From Enoplosus armatus (lineage: Eukaryota; Chordata; Actinopteri; Centrarchiformes; Enoplosidae): a stretch of DNA of 64,000 bases. Below the pieces are notes generated by a model, which worked only from the letters and a program-made list of their open reading frames with translations, was not told the origin of the DNA and did no database searches. Position numbers and translations under genes: made by a program. The DNA lies in assembly GCF_043641665.1 (NCBI RefSeq), contig NC_092181.1, forward strand, positions 17,149,463 through 17,213,462, read 5' to 3'. Below, one piece after another: positions 25,001 to 35,752 of the stretch (the first letter of the stretch is position 1; each line of letters begins with the position of its first letter).

Positions 25001-27044
25001 TGACCGAGGCAGGTCACATCTCGCTGGATTGGAAAAGTAAAAATGACTTTTCTCTTGTCATGTTATTACTTAATGGAGTAAACAGAATGCAAAGAGAAAT
25101 GGAAACCTTTTCTGTCTGGTGTGGTGAATGGTTGGGTCCCTTCTTGATTTGGTCTGTAATTGGACATACAGTAGGTACAGAGGGTACATGAGAGAAAAAT
25201 GTACAAAGCAATAGTAGAAGTAGATTTATATAGTACCAGTAAAGCCAGTAAAACAACAGTGAACATACTTTTGTCTTTAGGTCTAGTCAGTCAGATCCAG
25301 ATCCCCCGACTACATTGGACTTCTCAGCCCAAAACCATAAACTCAGCACATTTTTTTAATCAGTCAACCGGCTGGCCAGTCAGCACTGAGCCATAGCTCT
25401 GTCCACTACCTGTCATCTCAGCCAGGCCACTTCTGCCTAACAACCCAAGGGGAATAATGGCTGCCCCTTTCATCACTGACACTGTCCAGTACAAAGAGGC
25501 AAAGAGGGATTTGAACTGATGGAAAGAAACCACACACTTACATTTATACACACAACCACACACAGAGCAATGCCCTCAGTTCAGATCAGCAGATTTGTTC
25601 TGCATTTTTAAACATTTCATGTGAAAAAACAACATTATCTGTTTGTGTTTGATGTTTAGTAATAAGCTTCTTTTTTTTACTGTGTATATTAGGAGGCTGT
25701 ATATGTTGGACTTTCTGTATGTGTTTTATCTTGAATGAACCCCTTCAATCCTTAAATGCTGAATGGCAGTCGTTTAGTTCATTGCAAAATGTTGAAATGC
25801 AGACCTGTGTGAAACACCAGTCTTCATTTGAATGGATAGTGTTTCTTTAAACACACACCCGAGCAAACTGTGAGCTTTTCATTAGGTTTGTAATTAGAAT
25901 TATTCTACACTGTGCTGCTTTTTACACAGACCTGAAAATGAGTTCTGAACGCTGTTTTGTGGCATTTGCAAGTTCAAAAGGGGGTTTTATATTCAGATGC
26001 ACTTGGCATGTAATAACACACCTGGAGATAAAATCTGACATGAAGCCAGGGAAGATCAAAGCTTGGACACAACAGAGGACACAGTTTGGGGGTAAAATGG
26101 AGGGAGGCCAGTTTGGCAGGGTTAGTCAGTGATGTGGAAAATAACATCAAACATCTACATGATATATATGTATGTTGTGACCATATGCTGTGGTCAGTCT
26201 TGTCAGTATTAACAGTGGTTTACTGTGTGACAAAATTAAAAAGGTTGAACTACAGTATTTCAGGCGGAAAGGCTGGGGAGGGAGAGACACCCAGGAGTGG
26301 TGTAGTCAGTCACCAAAGAGCACTGCTCATAATTAACATGATCTGTGTAACTATGTTTGACCACACAGGGAGAAGACGCAGGAACTCCACCTGAATGGTG
26401 CATAATGTAAAAACTAAAGGAAAAACTCACATTGAAATCTTTGCTGTGGGAAGTCCAGCAATAGCCAGCCTACCTACAGAAGAGCCAGCCTGCTATGCGA
26501 TAGCAACATCACCAGGCACCACATAGAGGACACGGCTGTCCAGAGTGGTTTACTAATAAAATCCATCTTCTTTCCGACTGGCTCAGATAAGTGTATTTTC
26601 CAACTCACAATAATAAAGACGCTGACATGGCTTTGGTGCCTTCTGGAAGGTCTTCAGAAGATTAGCAGGGTCCATGAGCGATGGTAATCTCATTGGACAT
26701 TTGAGTTCACCCAAACTGAAGTAAGCAGCTGTCACATCTAACCAATTTCACTATGGCGCCATCATTTCTTAAAATTACTATGCAAATGACTCACCTCTGA
26801 CCTTGCAGAGAGGCTCATATTCATAAATAAAACCAGTAGGACTTACAGTATATCTAATTTTGAATTTCATATGTGTATTTGTAGTCTACAGAGCACAGTT
26901 TCCAGTGCTTCCAGGGTTAATGACTTTCTGAGTCAATTGGACCATTTCAAACTGACAAATTCTTAGTCACCAAAGTCCATCTATCCGTTTTCCTCAGCTT
27001 ATTGTGGCCTTATATCACTTTTTTTCTCTTTCATTTTAATTTCA
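22099..27044. other. Unassigned noncoding DNA, no gene seen
   Basis: Nearly 5 kb without a recognised repeat family, exon or RNA gene. It holds an AT-only stretch around 23920-23960 and T/G low-complexity DNA around 24940-24960. Open frames reach about 100 codons (22342-22644 minus, 26086-26394 plus) without recognisable content. An ATGCAAAT octamer and an overlapping TGACTCA sit at 26779-26792. Single motifs like these are expected by chance. Confidence 0.6.
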
Positions 27045-27330
27045 GTTTCTGTCTACGCAGATGACACCATCATCTATAGGAACAGCTGTCAAGAACATAT
27101 GCAGCATTTGAGGGCTTTTATGGAGTCCTTAAGGCTGCCAACGATCACAGCCAATCCAAGGAAGTGTGAAATTAAACAGATTGATTTACCATACATGAGA
27201 CAACTTGGGCTTTGGGCATATTTGGACCACATATAGATAAAACAACAGTTTTAATGGTTGTCTATGGATGGGATGGTTTCTTAGGCCAACTGAGAAATAT
27301 AGGCATTTTATAGCAGGGGATAAAGAAAGA
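27045..27330 (+). mobile_element. Ty3/Gypsy-type retrotransposon reverse-transcriptase relic
   Basis: Read from 27045, an open frame of 63 codons runs to a TAG at 27234. It begins with the palm-domain motif YADD (27054-27065) and continues with 'EHMQHLRAFMESLR' and 'TANPRKCEI', the pattern after the catalytic motif in Ty3/Gypsy pol proteins (EEHLxHLRxVLxxLR...LxxNxxKC). After the stop, other frames give 'IDKTT' and later 'YRHFIAGDK', matching the 'PQIDKT' and 'FLGLAGYYRRFI' stretches downstream in that family, so at least one stop and one frameshift break it. No LTRs, protease, RNase H or integrase are seen. It is an inert fragment of about 285 bp. Confidence 0.75.
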
Positions 27331-27925
27331 TGCACACACTCCAATCAGTAGTTTGTATCTGACTTTACATTGGTTTAATTTTAAAGTGAATTATAGGAGC
27401 ACAAACACAAATGGAAGTTGATAACTTTCTGAAAAGAGGTCAGCAGCCTAAATCGGGCATCAGAGCACTGTTTGTGCTGGGGAGGTTCCCAAATCTGAAT
27501 ATCATATCTGGTAAAGCAAAAATAATGTGTTTGAAATATTTCTTTACTTTCATTTTTTGTTGTTGCTGTATTTGGATGCAAAGATAGAATGCCTGTAATC
27601 ATGAAGAAAACATACTGAACTGAAAATAACTTGACTGGCTTTTCTCACTTAACTCAAAGGAGAGGTGGGTGAGGTTTGTTTGAGCTCCATGTCTACCTGT
27701 CACATACAAGGAGATGTGAGGGAGAGACACAGAGAAACACAGAGATGGAGTTGTTTATTTGTATGCTCTTTGTTTGTTCCCCAAATAGTCTTTGTTACCG
27801 TTTGCCCTTGTAGGTCTGATGTGTCGATACATACTGCGAGGGGACATTGACTTGACTGGGAGTGGATGCAGAGTGCCTGTCTTCAGGGACATTTTTTGAA
27901 ATAGAATGATACAAAAGCATACTAT
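27331..27925. other. Unassigned noncoding DNA
   Basis: No further pol-like sequence could be followed beyond 27330. No gene or repeat recognised. Confidence 0.5.
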
Positions 27926-27962
27926 AAAAATACAAACTGTATAACATACAGTTTGTATTTTT
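27926..27962. repeat. Perfect 17-bp inverted repeat with 3-nt loop
   Basis: Arm 27926-27942 reads 'aaaaatacaaactgtat', the loop is aac, and arm 27946-27962 is its exact reverse complement. Read directly. It could extrude as a hairpin. The stem is AT-rich and too short for an ordinary microRNA precursor. Confidence 0.95.
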
Positions 27963-28132
27963 TTTTTGATTTGCACTCAGATATTCTTCCCTGTTCATAA
28001 CAGTCTTGTGTCTTGTGTCTTCCTCGTGAGGGCTAGCCAGAGTGGCTGGGAAAGATGTAGTTCATAATAAAAAGGTAGGTCATCATGATAAAGATGTTTA
28101 TAATAGAAGGATCAGTGTCTTCCAGAGCGGAG
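27963..28132. other. Short unassigned spacer
   Basis: Spacer between the hairpin and the fold-back element. A duplicated 'tcttgtgtcttgtgtcttcc' lies at about 28004-28023. Confidence 0.6.
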
Positions 28133-28570
28133 TTAAACGATAGGTTCACAAGTCTGTCTTAAAACAATGATCATGTGTGTACACTGAAACAGCTTTTGCT
28201 TGCTGTAATCCTTCCTCCTGTTCATACTGGCCATTAAAAGATCTCTTCCTAATGCCCTTTCAATGTGAAAGTGATTGGGGACAAATCCACATCCCTCTTT
28301 TTGTGCAAAAATGTATTCTAAAATGTATCTAATTTAAAGTTTAAATGAGGCTTCATTTGTCTAATTTGGACAGCTAAACTTTTGAATACATTTTCATTAA
28401 AAGGAGGACTGTGGATTCTGTCCCCAATCACTTACATTGAAAATCCATTAGGAAGGGATCATTTAAAGGACAGTATGAACAAGAGGAAGGATTACAGCAA
28501 GCAAAACCTGTTTCAATGTTCATATGGGCATCTGACCATTGTTTCAAGACAAACTGACAACTTATCCTTC
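28133..28570. mobile_element. Palindromic fold-back DNA element
   Basis: Two long arms pair almost end to end. For example, 28203-28229 is the reverse complement of 28471-28497 at 26 of 27 positions, and 28271-28291 pairs with 28410-28431 with one bulge. The outer parts ('taggttcacaagtctgtctt' near 28141; 'gtttcaagacaaactgacaa' near 28541) also pair loosely. The centre is near 28350. I recognise this as a palindromic teleost element with ends like TTAAAGGATAGGTTCAC. No transposase is encoded and the 67-codon frame inside is incidental. Transcribed, it would form a hairpin of about 200 bp. Confidence 0.88.
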
Positions 28571-28624
28571 AGTGTCGGGGTGTAAAGCAAAGCCTTTATC
28601 TGTACCTGAGTGTATGAGGTGGAT

Positions 28625-28840
28625 AATGGGAGGAGGCTTAAATGAAAATTAAGTTGGTCTGACGTGTCTATGACTAAAAAATAGCAAAGCTAATGACAGA
28701 AAATGTGCCATAAAGGCTCATTCAATCATATTGCACATTTTTTAATGAATGACGGCTGCGCATGCAATGGGAGGAGGTCCACATAAAAATAAAGTTCATT
28801 TGAGGTTTCTGCGAAAAAAAAGGATACAGCTATTAGCAAA
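28625..28840 (+). repeat. Diverged direct duplication of about 75 bp
   Basis: Copy 1 (28625-28698) and copy 2 (28766-28840) share the exact 12-mer AATGGGAGGAGG. They then align loosely through 'aaaattaagtt/aaaataaagtt' to 'atagcaaagctaatgaca/acagctattagcaa'. Spacing is 141 bp. It could be two units of an unknown tandem array or a chance purine-rich resemblance extended by eye. Confidence 0.4.
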
Positions 28841-31270
28841 ACCGTAAAAAGCTGTCATTGAAGACAGTCCCTAATTTTAGCTTGTAATCTTCCCTTCTAC
28901 TATCAAGTTGTCCGAGGTGCGGGGCTTCAATATGGGATCACAAGGTAGAAATAACAACTGTGAAACATCAGTCAAGCTTCATCCTGCGCTGCCCAAAAAT
29001 GATCATGAAAAGAATTGCTGCTTTGGCGAACAGCAGTTCCTGTTCACACTCACACAGATAACAATCACCTGGGGTCATTTCGATGATAAAAAGTCTGAAT
29101 ATTGATGGAAATGTATCCTAATTGGACATTGGACATTCTTTCATCACTGAAAAGAGTGAGTCCAGATTCTACCGCTGTGTGTATGATATCTTTATGTTTC
29201 AGTTCGACTAAGTTTCAACTCAGAAGTGGTGTGAGGTTTGTGGAAATGTGTGTCAATTGGGTGACACTAAAAATATATATATTATTGCAAAACACATTAT
29301 CAGTTTATATCAGCATAATGCATTCTTATCCATAACTGTATCAAGTAGTTCACAGAGCCAATTCGAGAGAATTGTATAAACTCTAACAATTATCAGTCAA
29401 TTGTTGATTCTGGCAACTAAACATCAGGGACCTTCAGCACATGAAACAACAGGAGATGTCAATAAAAATGAAAAAATATATTGAAAGTAGTGTTTTTTCA
29501 AAACTACTAAAAAAAAAGATTTGCAGGATTCTATTTACTGATGAAAATCCTATTGTTGTGATATAGTTCACCGTAGCCTCACTTTACTGTCAAGTGCATT
29601 GATCCTCTGTCAGGGAAAATTCCAGAGGAGTATCTCCACTGTCCTCACTGTCACTAACCTATTGGTGCACCGTTCTCTGCTTGACATCCTTTTGTGAGGG
29701 AGTGCCTCAACTATGTCTGGACTGAAAGACTGAAACAGAGAAGATATTGGAAGGAGCTTTATTGTAGGTCAGCCTTGAAGATGATGCCATGTGTGAAGAT
29801 CAGTGATGCGAAAACACATGAAGAGGTAGATGGAAAGAGGCTGCTGTGGTCCCCAAGGAGGAAGACAAAGGACCTCTTATTGCCATGTGTCAGACCTGGC
29901 TCTCACCTGCAGTGTGCACACTGCAGCAGCAGTGTGGGGTGTGAGTGTGTGTGACAGTGCTGGCAACACTACATTTGCATGCGCAGAAGAAATTAGGTTA
30001 CAGGGAGAAACCGGGTTAAGGTAGGAAAACAAGAACGAGATATTACATGCACTACAAAAACCCTGTTTACTGTAAAACTCATGTTTCCATGCAGACGGTC
30101 AGTAAGGAGATTTCTCTCCTAACCCTAATCTTATTTTAGGACCAAAGCTGCCTAAAGAGTTTTCCCCCCTTTTTGTCAGAGCATTTAGAGTGACTGAAGA
30201 GAGGTCAGTCTCAGTATTAAGAGAGAGCACACAGTGTTTCCTTACTGTGCATCTGAATTTTACGAAAAACAACCTTCTCTTGAGCTATGAACGTTGACAT
30301 ATTTAAGCATATTTATTTCAACTTTAATAAGACCATAGCAATACATATGCTCTTGTAAAAAAAAAAACCCATAAGAATCCCAGTTCAAGCATATTCATAC
30401 TGTAAACAAGAAACAAACTTCCCCTCGCAGAAGTGTGGTTTGGTTAATCAGGAAATTGTGTTTACATGGCGTTTAAGAAATCAGGTTACTGCAGAAAGCA
30501 GTTGATAACTGGGATATTTAAGTGCACAGTAACATAAGTGATGACAAGTTTTTTTGCAATCTCAAGGAGTCAAAGCACGGCTCACTCCTACATGGTTATT
30601 AACGGTACAAGAAGAGTGTGAGCAAAGAGTATTCACAACTTAACAACCAGCCGACATGCTGTCTTTGCATGATGAGACGAGGCTGCCTCAGAGCTCTGAT
30701 GGGTGACTACATTATCTGTTGTGCACTGCTCTCTCTGTGCATATAAAGCATTTGAAGTTCACAAAGGAGTTCACATAACTCCCACCTAAGTTTAGTCTTG
30801 GAGATATAGAATTACAGTACTATATATTATTGTCAGACAGAGTAAACATTGTATTTGCAAGCTAAGATATAATTGTGGTAGCCCCAGGAACTACTAATTT
30901 AGGTAGTTGTCATTCTTTAAGTGTTATGGCTAATCTTTGTAAAGGAGAATAATGAGACCCTCTAATTTGCAACGTAACATTTCATATTTGGGACAACATA
31001 CCCTACAAGAAGCATATAATCCTTTAACTTAGTTGAAAAACTAACATTCAAACTAGGAGATACATCCTTTGCTGGACAGCAACAATATGCCAAGTAAAAA
31101 AGTAGTACTAAAAACACGATTTAGAGAAGGCTGGATGTGAACTGAGTCTCAGGTGTGCCTTTGACACTGTGTAATCCGTGCAAATAATGAGGATGTTTGA
31201 TTTGTTGCCATTCTTCTATGGGCATCTATATAGCCTTTAGGTGGGACTGTTCATGATATATCCACAAATG
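28841..31270. other. Unassigned noncoding DNA, no gene seen
   Basis: No recognised repeat family. Open frames of 86 codons (29694-29954) and below have no domain match I can name. The (TGCAG)-like words near 29910-29935 give a chance CAG-rich stretch. Confidence 0.55.
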
Positions 31271-31363
31271 GAGTGGGAGAGCTTTCTGGCATCAATAGAG
31301 AGAGTGGTGTGTAAGCCATAAATGATCAGTCTTGTCAGCCTTAATTATCTGGCTCTCCCACTC
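31271..31363. repeat. 12-bp perfect inverted repeat, 69-nt spacer
   Basis: GAGTGGGAGAGC at 31271-31282 is exactly complementary to GCTCTCCCACTC at 31352-31363. Nearby 'gagagagtgg' at 31298 also pairs partly with 'ccactctctc' at 31358. The surrounding sequence is repeat-free and GC-balanced. Confidence 0.85.
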
Positions 31364-31961
31364 TCTCACATGGGTCATGTCTGTTTTTTTTTTCCCCGGT
31401 GGCGAGAAGTAAGGAGGTTGAGGTGCTGGCTGCAGGAGAAGGAGCAGAACTACGCCTCTTGCTGCATGCGAAGACCATTGTTTTTGGATGTGTTGAGTAC
31501 CAACATCAGGTCCCTGTGCATGTGTTGTTTTAGTGTTTGGAGGAGGAAAAAAATCTCAGCTGTCTTATTTTACTGTCCACAAAAGCCTCGCAATACTGTT
31601 GTTCTCCCACAGTAGTGTAATAGTTGCTGAGCCTCCTCATTTTGTTTTGACATGAAAAGTTAGTTTAATTGAGTAATTCATTTCTGAAAAGCTAGGCTCA
31701 CAGGCTGGTAAAGCTCTACATGTACTATGTGTGTTTTGAGTAATATAAATGGCGTATAGGATTTGGACTGTTTATGTGATCTTCTGGTGAACGCAGAGTT
31801 AACGCACTGCCTCCAGTCGATGAAAAAGCAGCATTTGACGGATGTTCTTGAATTTGTCTATGTTGGATGGTGACTGTTTGTGTGTATTTCTAGCGATTCA
31901 TTGTACATAGATGTGAATCTTCCTATTGTGTGTATGTGCTAATCAACAAAAGCATTTTTGG
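31364..31961. other. Unassigned noncoding DNA
   Basis: Nothing recognised. A 97-codon plus-strand frame (31322-31615) spans a T-run and has no recognisable domain. Confidence 0.55.
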
Positions 31962-31994
31962 AAGGCACTTGAGAGGCACTTGAGAGGCAACTGA
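31962..31994 (+). repeat. Three-unit 11-bp tandem repeat
   Basis: Units AAGGCACTTGA, GAGGCACTTGA and GAGGCAACTGA lie back to back, with one or two changes between neighbours. Minisatellite-like, read directly. Confidence 0.9.
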
Positions 31995-32033
31995 CTATAA
32001 ATGCCATGCATTCCCACCTATGTATGTGTTTGA

Positions 32034-32195
32034 TTTTTTCATTTATTTTTTATTTAACCTTTATTCAACCAGATATGTCCCACTGAGACAAAGAATCTCT
32101 TTTTCAAGGGAGACCTGACCAAGGCAGTCAGCAACATAAATAAAAAAACAGAAAACACAAAAGCACACAAAATGCAATAAACAAGCACAGAGAAA
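32034..32195 (-). mobile_element. 3' end of an L2-like LINE (truncated)
   Basis: On the minus strand the end of a LINE reading frame can be read ('LGQVSLEKEI', then a short tail ending at a stop). It is followed by 'aataaaggttaaataaaaaa', a terminal A/T-rich tail at 32034-32070. On the plus strand this is the familiar 'tatttaacctttattcaacc...caagggagacctg'. The tail is typical of fish L2-type LINEs, from memory. The rest of the element is absent or too diverged beyond about 32195, as in a usual 5'-truncated insertion. Confidence 0.7.
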
Positions 32196-33331
32196 ATAGT
32201 ATGTAGTAGCACTGGCAGCTCGATTGATGATCAATCTCACAAAGCTTTTAGTTTAAAAGCACCCCCTGGATTCAGAAATTAACCCACTCGAGTCCAAAAC
32301 ACATGACATGTGATTTTTTTTCCTTCAGAAGAAGAGACTGTTGGCCTGATAGTTCATTCAAAAAAATCTTAAATGTGATGATCAGAAAAATGGTAATGAT
32401 GTTACATGAGGTCAAAGGGGAGAATTGGATCCTCAAAAGGAGCAACACAGAAAGATTTCAGGGTTGTTGATTTCAGGTAGTCAAACACAAAGATGCACAC
32501 TTTGTTGTATCTCAGAGGTCTGACAACTGTCATTTTTCTAAAAGCTGCTATCAAAGGCGAGAGACAGTGTAGTCGTAGGTGTGTGACCGTTTGAGCCTGC
32601 AGGATCAGGTTTTGGCTGTGATAATGACACTTTGATTGGTAAACAAAGAGGGCACTGCCTTCAACTGAAGCTGTAAAATGGCAAACTCTGAGAAGCTGGA
32701 ACCTTTTTCCCACTGCTGTCACAATTTACTCATCAGATGGCCATCCAAGAATGTTGTTCTTGGAAAGGAGCTCCTGTTTTTTAAAGAAATTACCAAATCA
32801 GAAACCCGCATGACCTACTGATGAAGGCCCTTCTTTAGTTGAGAGATTGTGGACTGTCCTGGGATAAAAGTTTTAATGCGAGGCCAGAGTGTACTGCATA
32901 GAAATACTTGATTCATTGTTACTACCACAGCTAAACAGTCTGAATTTGAACAGTATTTCAAATGTTGAGGTGAAATTAGTTTGCATGTCTGTGTATGGCT
33001 TAGAGTAAGGACAGGACATTTGCTATCATGTATGCTGAGTATTTAAAATTCGCAGTCGAAGTGATTCGGAAACTGGTCCTAGATGACGGCTGTTTGTGAT
33101 CAAGATCACCCTTCAAGCCCCCGATCCCATACACAACAGAACCCAGCGCAGAGCAGGGCTCCGGCACACGTCTATAGTTGACTCTTTGTAAATGTCATTA
33201 TGAGGGGAAGCTTTGTTTCATTTAACACGATCACGCTCAATCGCTGTGGGGAACAAACAGTGTCACAGAGAGGAGGCCCAACTCAATCTCAGAAAGTAAA
33301 GCAAGAGTAAGAAGATTGACTTTGGGAGTTT

Positions 33332-33334
<3 letters not shown>
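32196..33334. other. Unassigned noncoding DNA, no gene seen
   Basis: Could hold more diverged LINE sequence next to the 3' end, but I could not align it. A minus-strand frame of 106 codons (32402-32722) shows no reverse-transcriptase or endonuclease motif. Confidence 0.5.

Positions 33335-33364
<30 letters not shown>
33335..33364 (+). repeat. (CA)15 microsatellite
   Basis: Perfect dinucleotide run read directly. Confidence 0.97.
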
Positions 33365-33366
<2 letters not shown>

Positions 33367-35365
33367 ATGTTACCGATGGTGTCACCAACTTTCTTACTGT
33401 TGAGGTTTTTTAATTTCTCATGCAAGTCATTATCAAGAAAAGATGCCAAACGTTTGCTAATCCCAGCTTCATATGTGTGATTATTTGTTACTTCTCTCCG
33501 TTTTATACACTGTAATTGTGAACTGAATATGGTATTGGTGGTACTGAAGATTAGGACATGAGCATTTAAACTGACCAGAGTGACAGGTAAATTTATATGC
33601 TTTTCTCTCTGGTGAATGTTTGTTTAGTGGCTTGTTCAACAAGCTAAGGTGCAGGACAAGACGTGTTCACGTCTGTTAGTAAGATAAGAAGGAGACTTTA
33701 GCTGGAAAGCTAATGTGGGTTGTTGTGTAAAGTCTGTGGCTCTTGTGTTGTGTAGCTGCTGTCTGGCTCAGTGTGACCGTCTGTGCAGTCTGTGATAAAA
33801 CGTTACTGCTTCATGCAAGATTTGATCGGTCGTATTGAAATAAGGTCTCCATCTATGTAAACTGATACCGGAATGGCATTCTATTGAATTAATGCAAAAG
33901 ATTTCTCCAATTTGTTTTTTGATTTTTTCCTTGATTTTTCAAGGACAGGGCAAATGATTGAGAGAGCAGATAAGTATGCTGAAGCAGACCAAAAAAAAAA
34001 AGAAGCAATTTAATGGACTTTTGTTGGACTTTGAAGAATCACAGCCCCTGGATGTATCGTTTTGTAAATAGTCAAATAAAGTCTTTGCTGCCTACAAGGG
34101 AATGTAGGTATTCATGCTATTGAAGCCAAGTGACTCTTGTCGTGTCAATTTCCTATTGATGTGCAGTCATGGTCTTTACACTAAAGAATCCAGCTTTTGG
34201 AAAAGTTGAGTGCACTCACTGATGTTTGGAATATAAATGTGTAGTTATTCAAGTAAAGTCACATTCATCTTAACCATCTATGAAGAAACTATACTGGCAA
34301 AATAAGATCCATCCACACCTTTAAAACCTGTAAAAATCCAAAGAGGTTCAGGAGTTCATTTGGTATTCAAATTAACCATATCTAGTGATTAGTTAAATGT
34401 GCATGGACCTTTAAGAAAGTTGGAATTGAAACTTGATTTTGAAGTGATCATGTACATCTGCTGCAATTCCACATCTGCTTCACGGCTCAATAATGTTGCA
34501 TTGACTATCAATGAATAAATTACAGTCAGAACCTACAGTTCTTTTGCCCACTTAAAACCATATTAATGACATTTCCCTATCAAGTTCATTTCATTAATTT
34601 CATTCATGTAGTTTTGGATAATAAAACCAATTAGGGTTTTTGGTCTGCATATGTGAGGTTCCTGGTTAGCCTTAATCAAGCATCCCAGTAAATCCTGAGG
34701 TAGGTCCTCCACCTAAGCATCACCTCCTACTAGCTGTATTTTGTTTTTTAATATGTACCACAGACATTTTTCGGGCAGTTTTGTTATTGTCCTTTGCACC
34801 TGTTGCTAAGCCTGCCTCCCAGGTGTGCAAAAGCTGCCCAGATGTTATTTATAGTTGAAGTATACAGTCTGTCTGCCTGTCTGTGTGCGTGTATTGCAGA
34901 ACGTTCTGCTGATTGAACTGACAGGATTTCATTCACAGTTCTAAATGAAATGCCATGGCTGCCCTGCAGTTATACACTCACACTAGCTGGGGTCATAACA
35001 GGTGCTGTAAGACACAGGGATCTGCAAGCACTTTTCTGTCCAACCTAGGAGTATACGGGAGGCTACTTCATTAAGTACTTAACTGTATACCTAGCAAGGT
35101 TTCAAGACGTTCATGTCTTTCTCTTAAAGAGGTACTTAAATCAGTGGTGGGAGACTGTTGAATGTGCCACTGGTTGCATATGAATTTACTATTTCCTCGG
35201 ATTTCACAGTACAACGTTTTACTTACATTTCTTCAACTAAAATATCCTGCATTCAAAGTACAAACAAAAGCAGTTTTTCAGTGCAAACTGGTGATAGTAG
35301 ACTTGGACACTATAATGTTATAGATTTGGCTATGCGGATGCAGTGGATAGTATGGGTCCATGAAA
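33365..35365. other. Unassigned noncoding DNA, no gene seen
   Basis: No repeat family, RNA gene or exon recognised over 2 kb. Confidence 0.6.
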
Positions 35366-35366
35366 G

Positions 35367-35752
35367 TTAAAAGAGTAGTCCACCAATTTAGCAAACGGTG
35401 ACATTGTCAGACTCATGGTGGAAAGAAAAAAATGATCAAAACTGATGCAACAGAACCAGAGACATCGTCTATTTTTATTCCACGCTTTCTCTTTCCTTGT
35501 CAAAACCTTGTGCCTGCATTAACCACAATGCAACTCAACCATCGACAGTTTGGTCAGAGATTCGGGGGTGTTATGCTAGTAGCAGATCATGTAGCCTCGA
35601 GCTGCTAGAGAGATGAGGATCGAGCTACAGAGGTGGGAACTCCACACCCCCAAATTCTTTTTCATTTTCAGACTTTCTTCACCTATGCAGTAGCACTCCC
35701 CTAGGACTATAAAAAGACTTTGATGTGTAAAATTAGTGGAGTTCACCTTTAA
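35367..35752. mobile_element. TTAA-flanked MITE, possibly piggyBac-type
   Basis: TTAA at 35367-35370 is followed by AAGAGTAGTCCACCAATTTA. The right end is TAAAATTAGTGGAGTTCACC followed by T and TTAA (35749-35752). Comparing the first 23 bases inside each TTAA, 16 match in inverted orientation. The 386-bp body has no transposase frame. TTAA target duplications with terminal inverted repeats are the hallmark of piggyBac-type elements. Sequences like 'aagagtactccaccgattta' are common in teleosts as I recall. Confidence 0.65.

Noticed and set aside
25499..25525. tRNA B-box-like 'gatttgaac' on the minus strand
   Set aside because: The T-arm stem does not pair and no A box or cloverleaf could be built around it.
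32402..32722. 106-codon minus-strand frame as part of the adjacent LINE
   Set aside because: I could not find reverse-transcriptase or endonuclease motifs in it, so the LINE call was limited to the 3' end.
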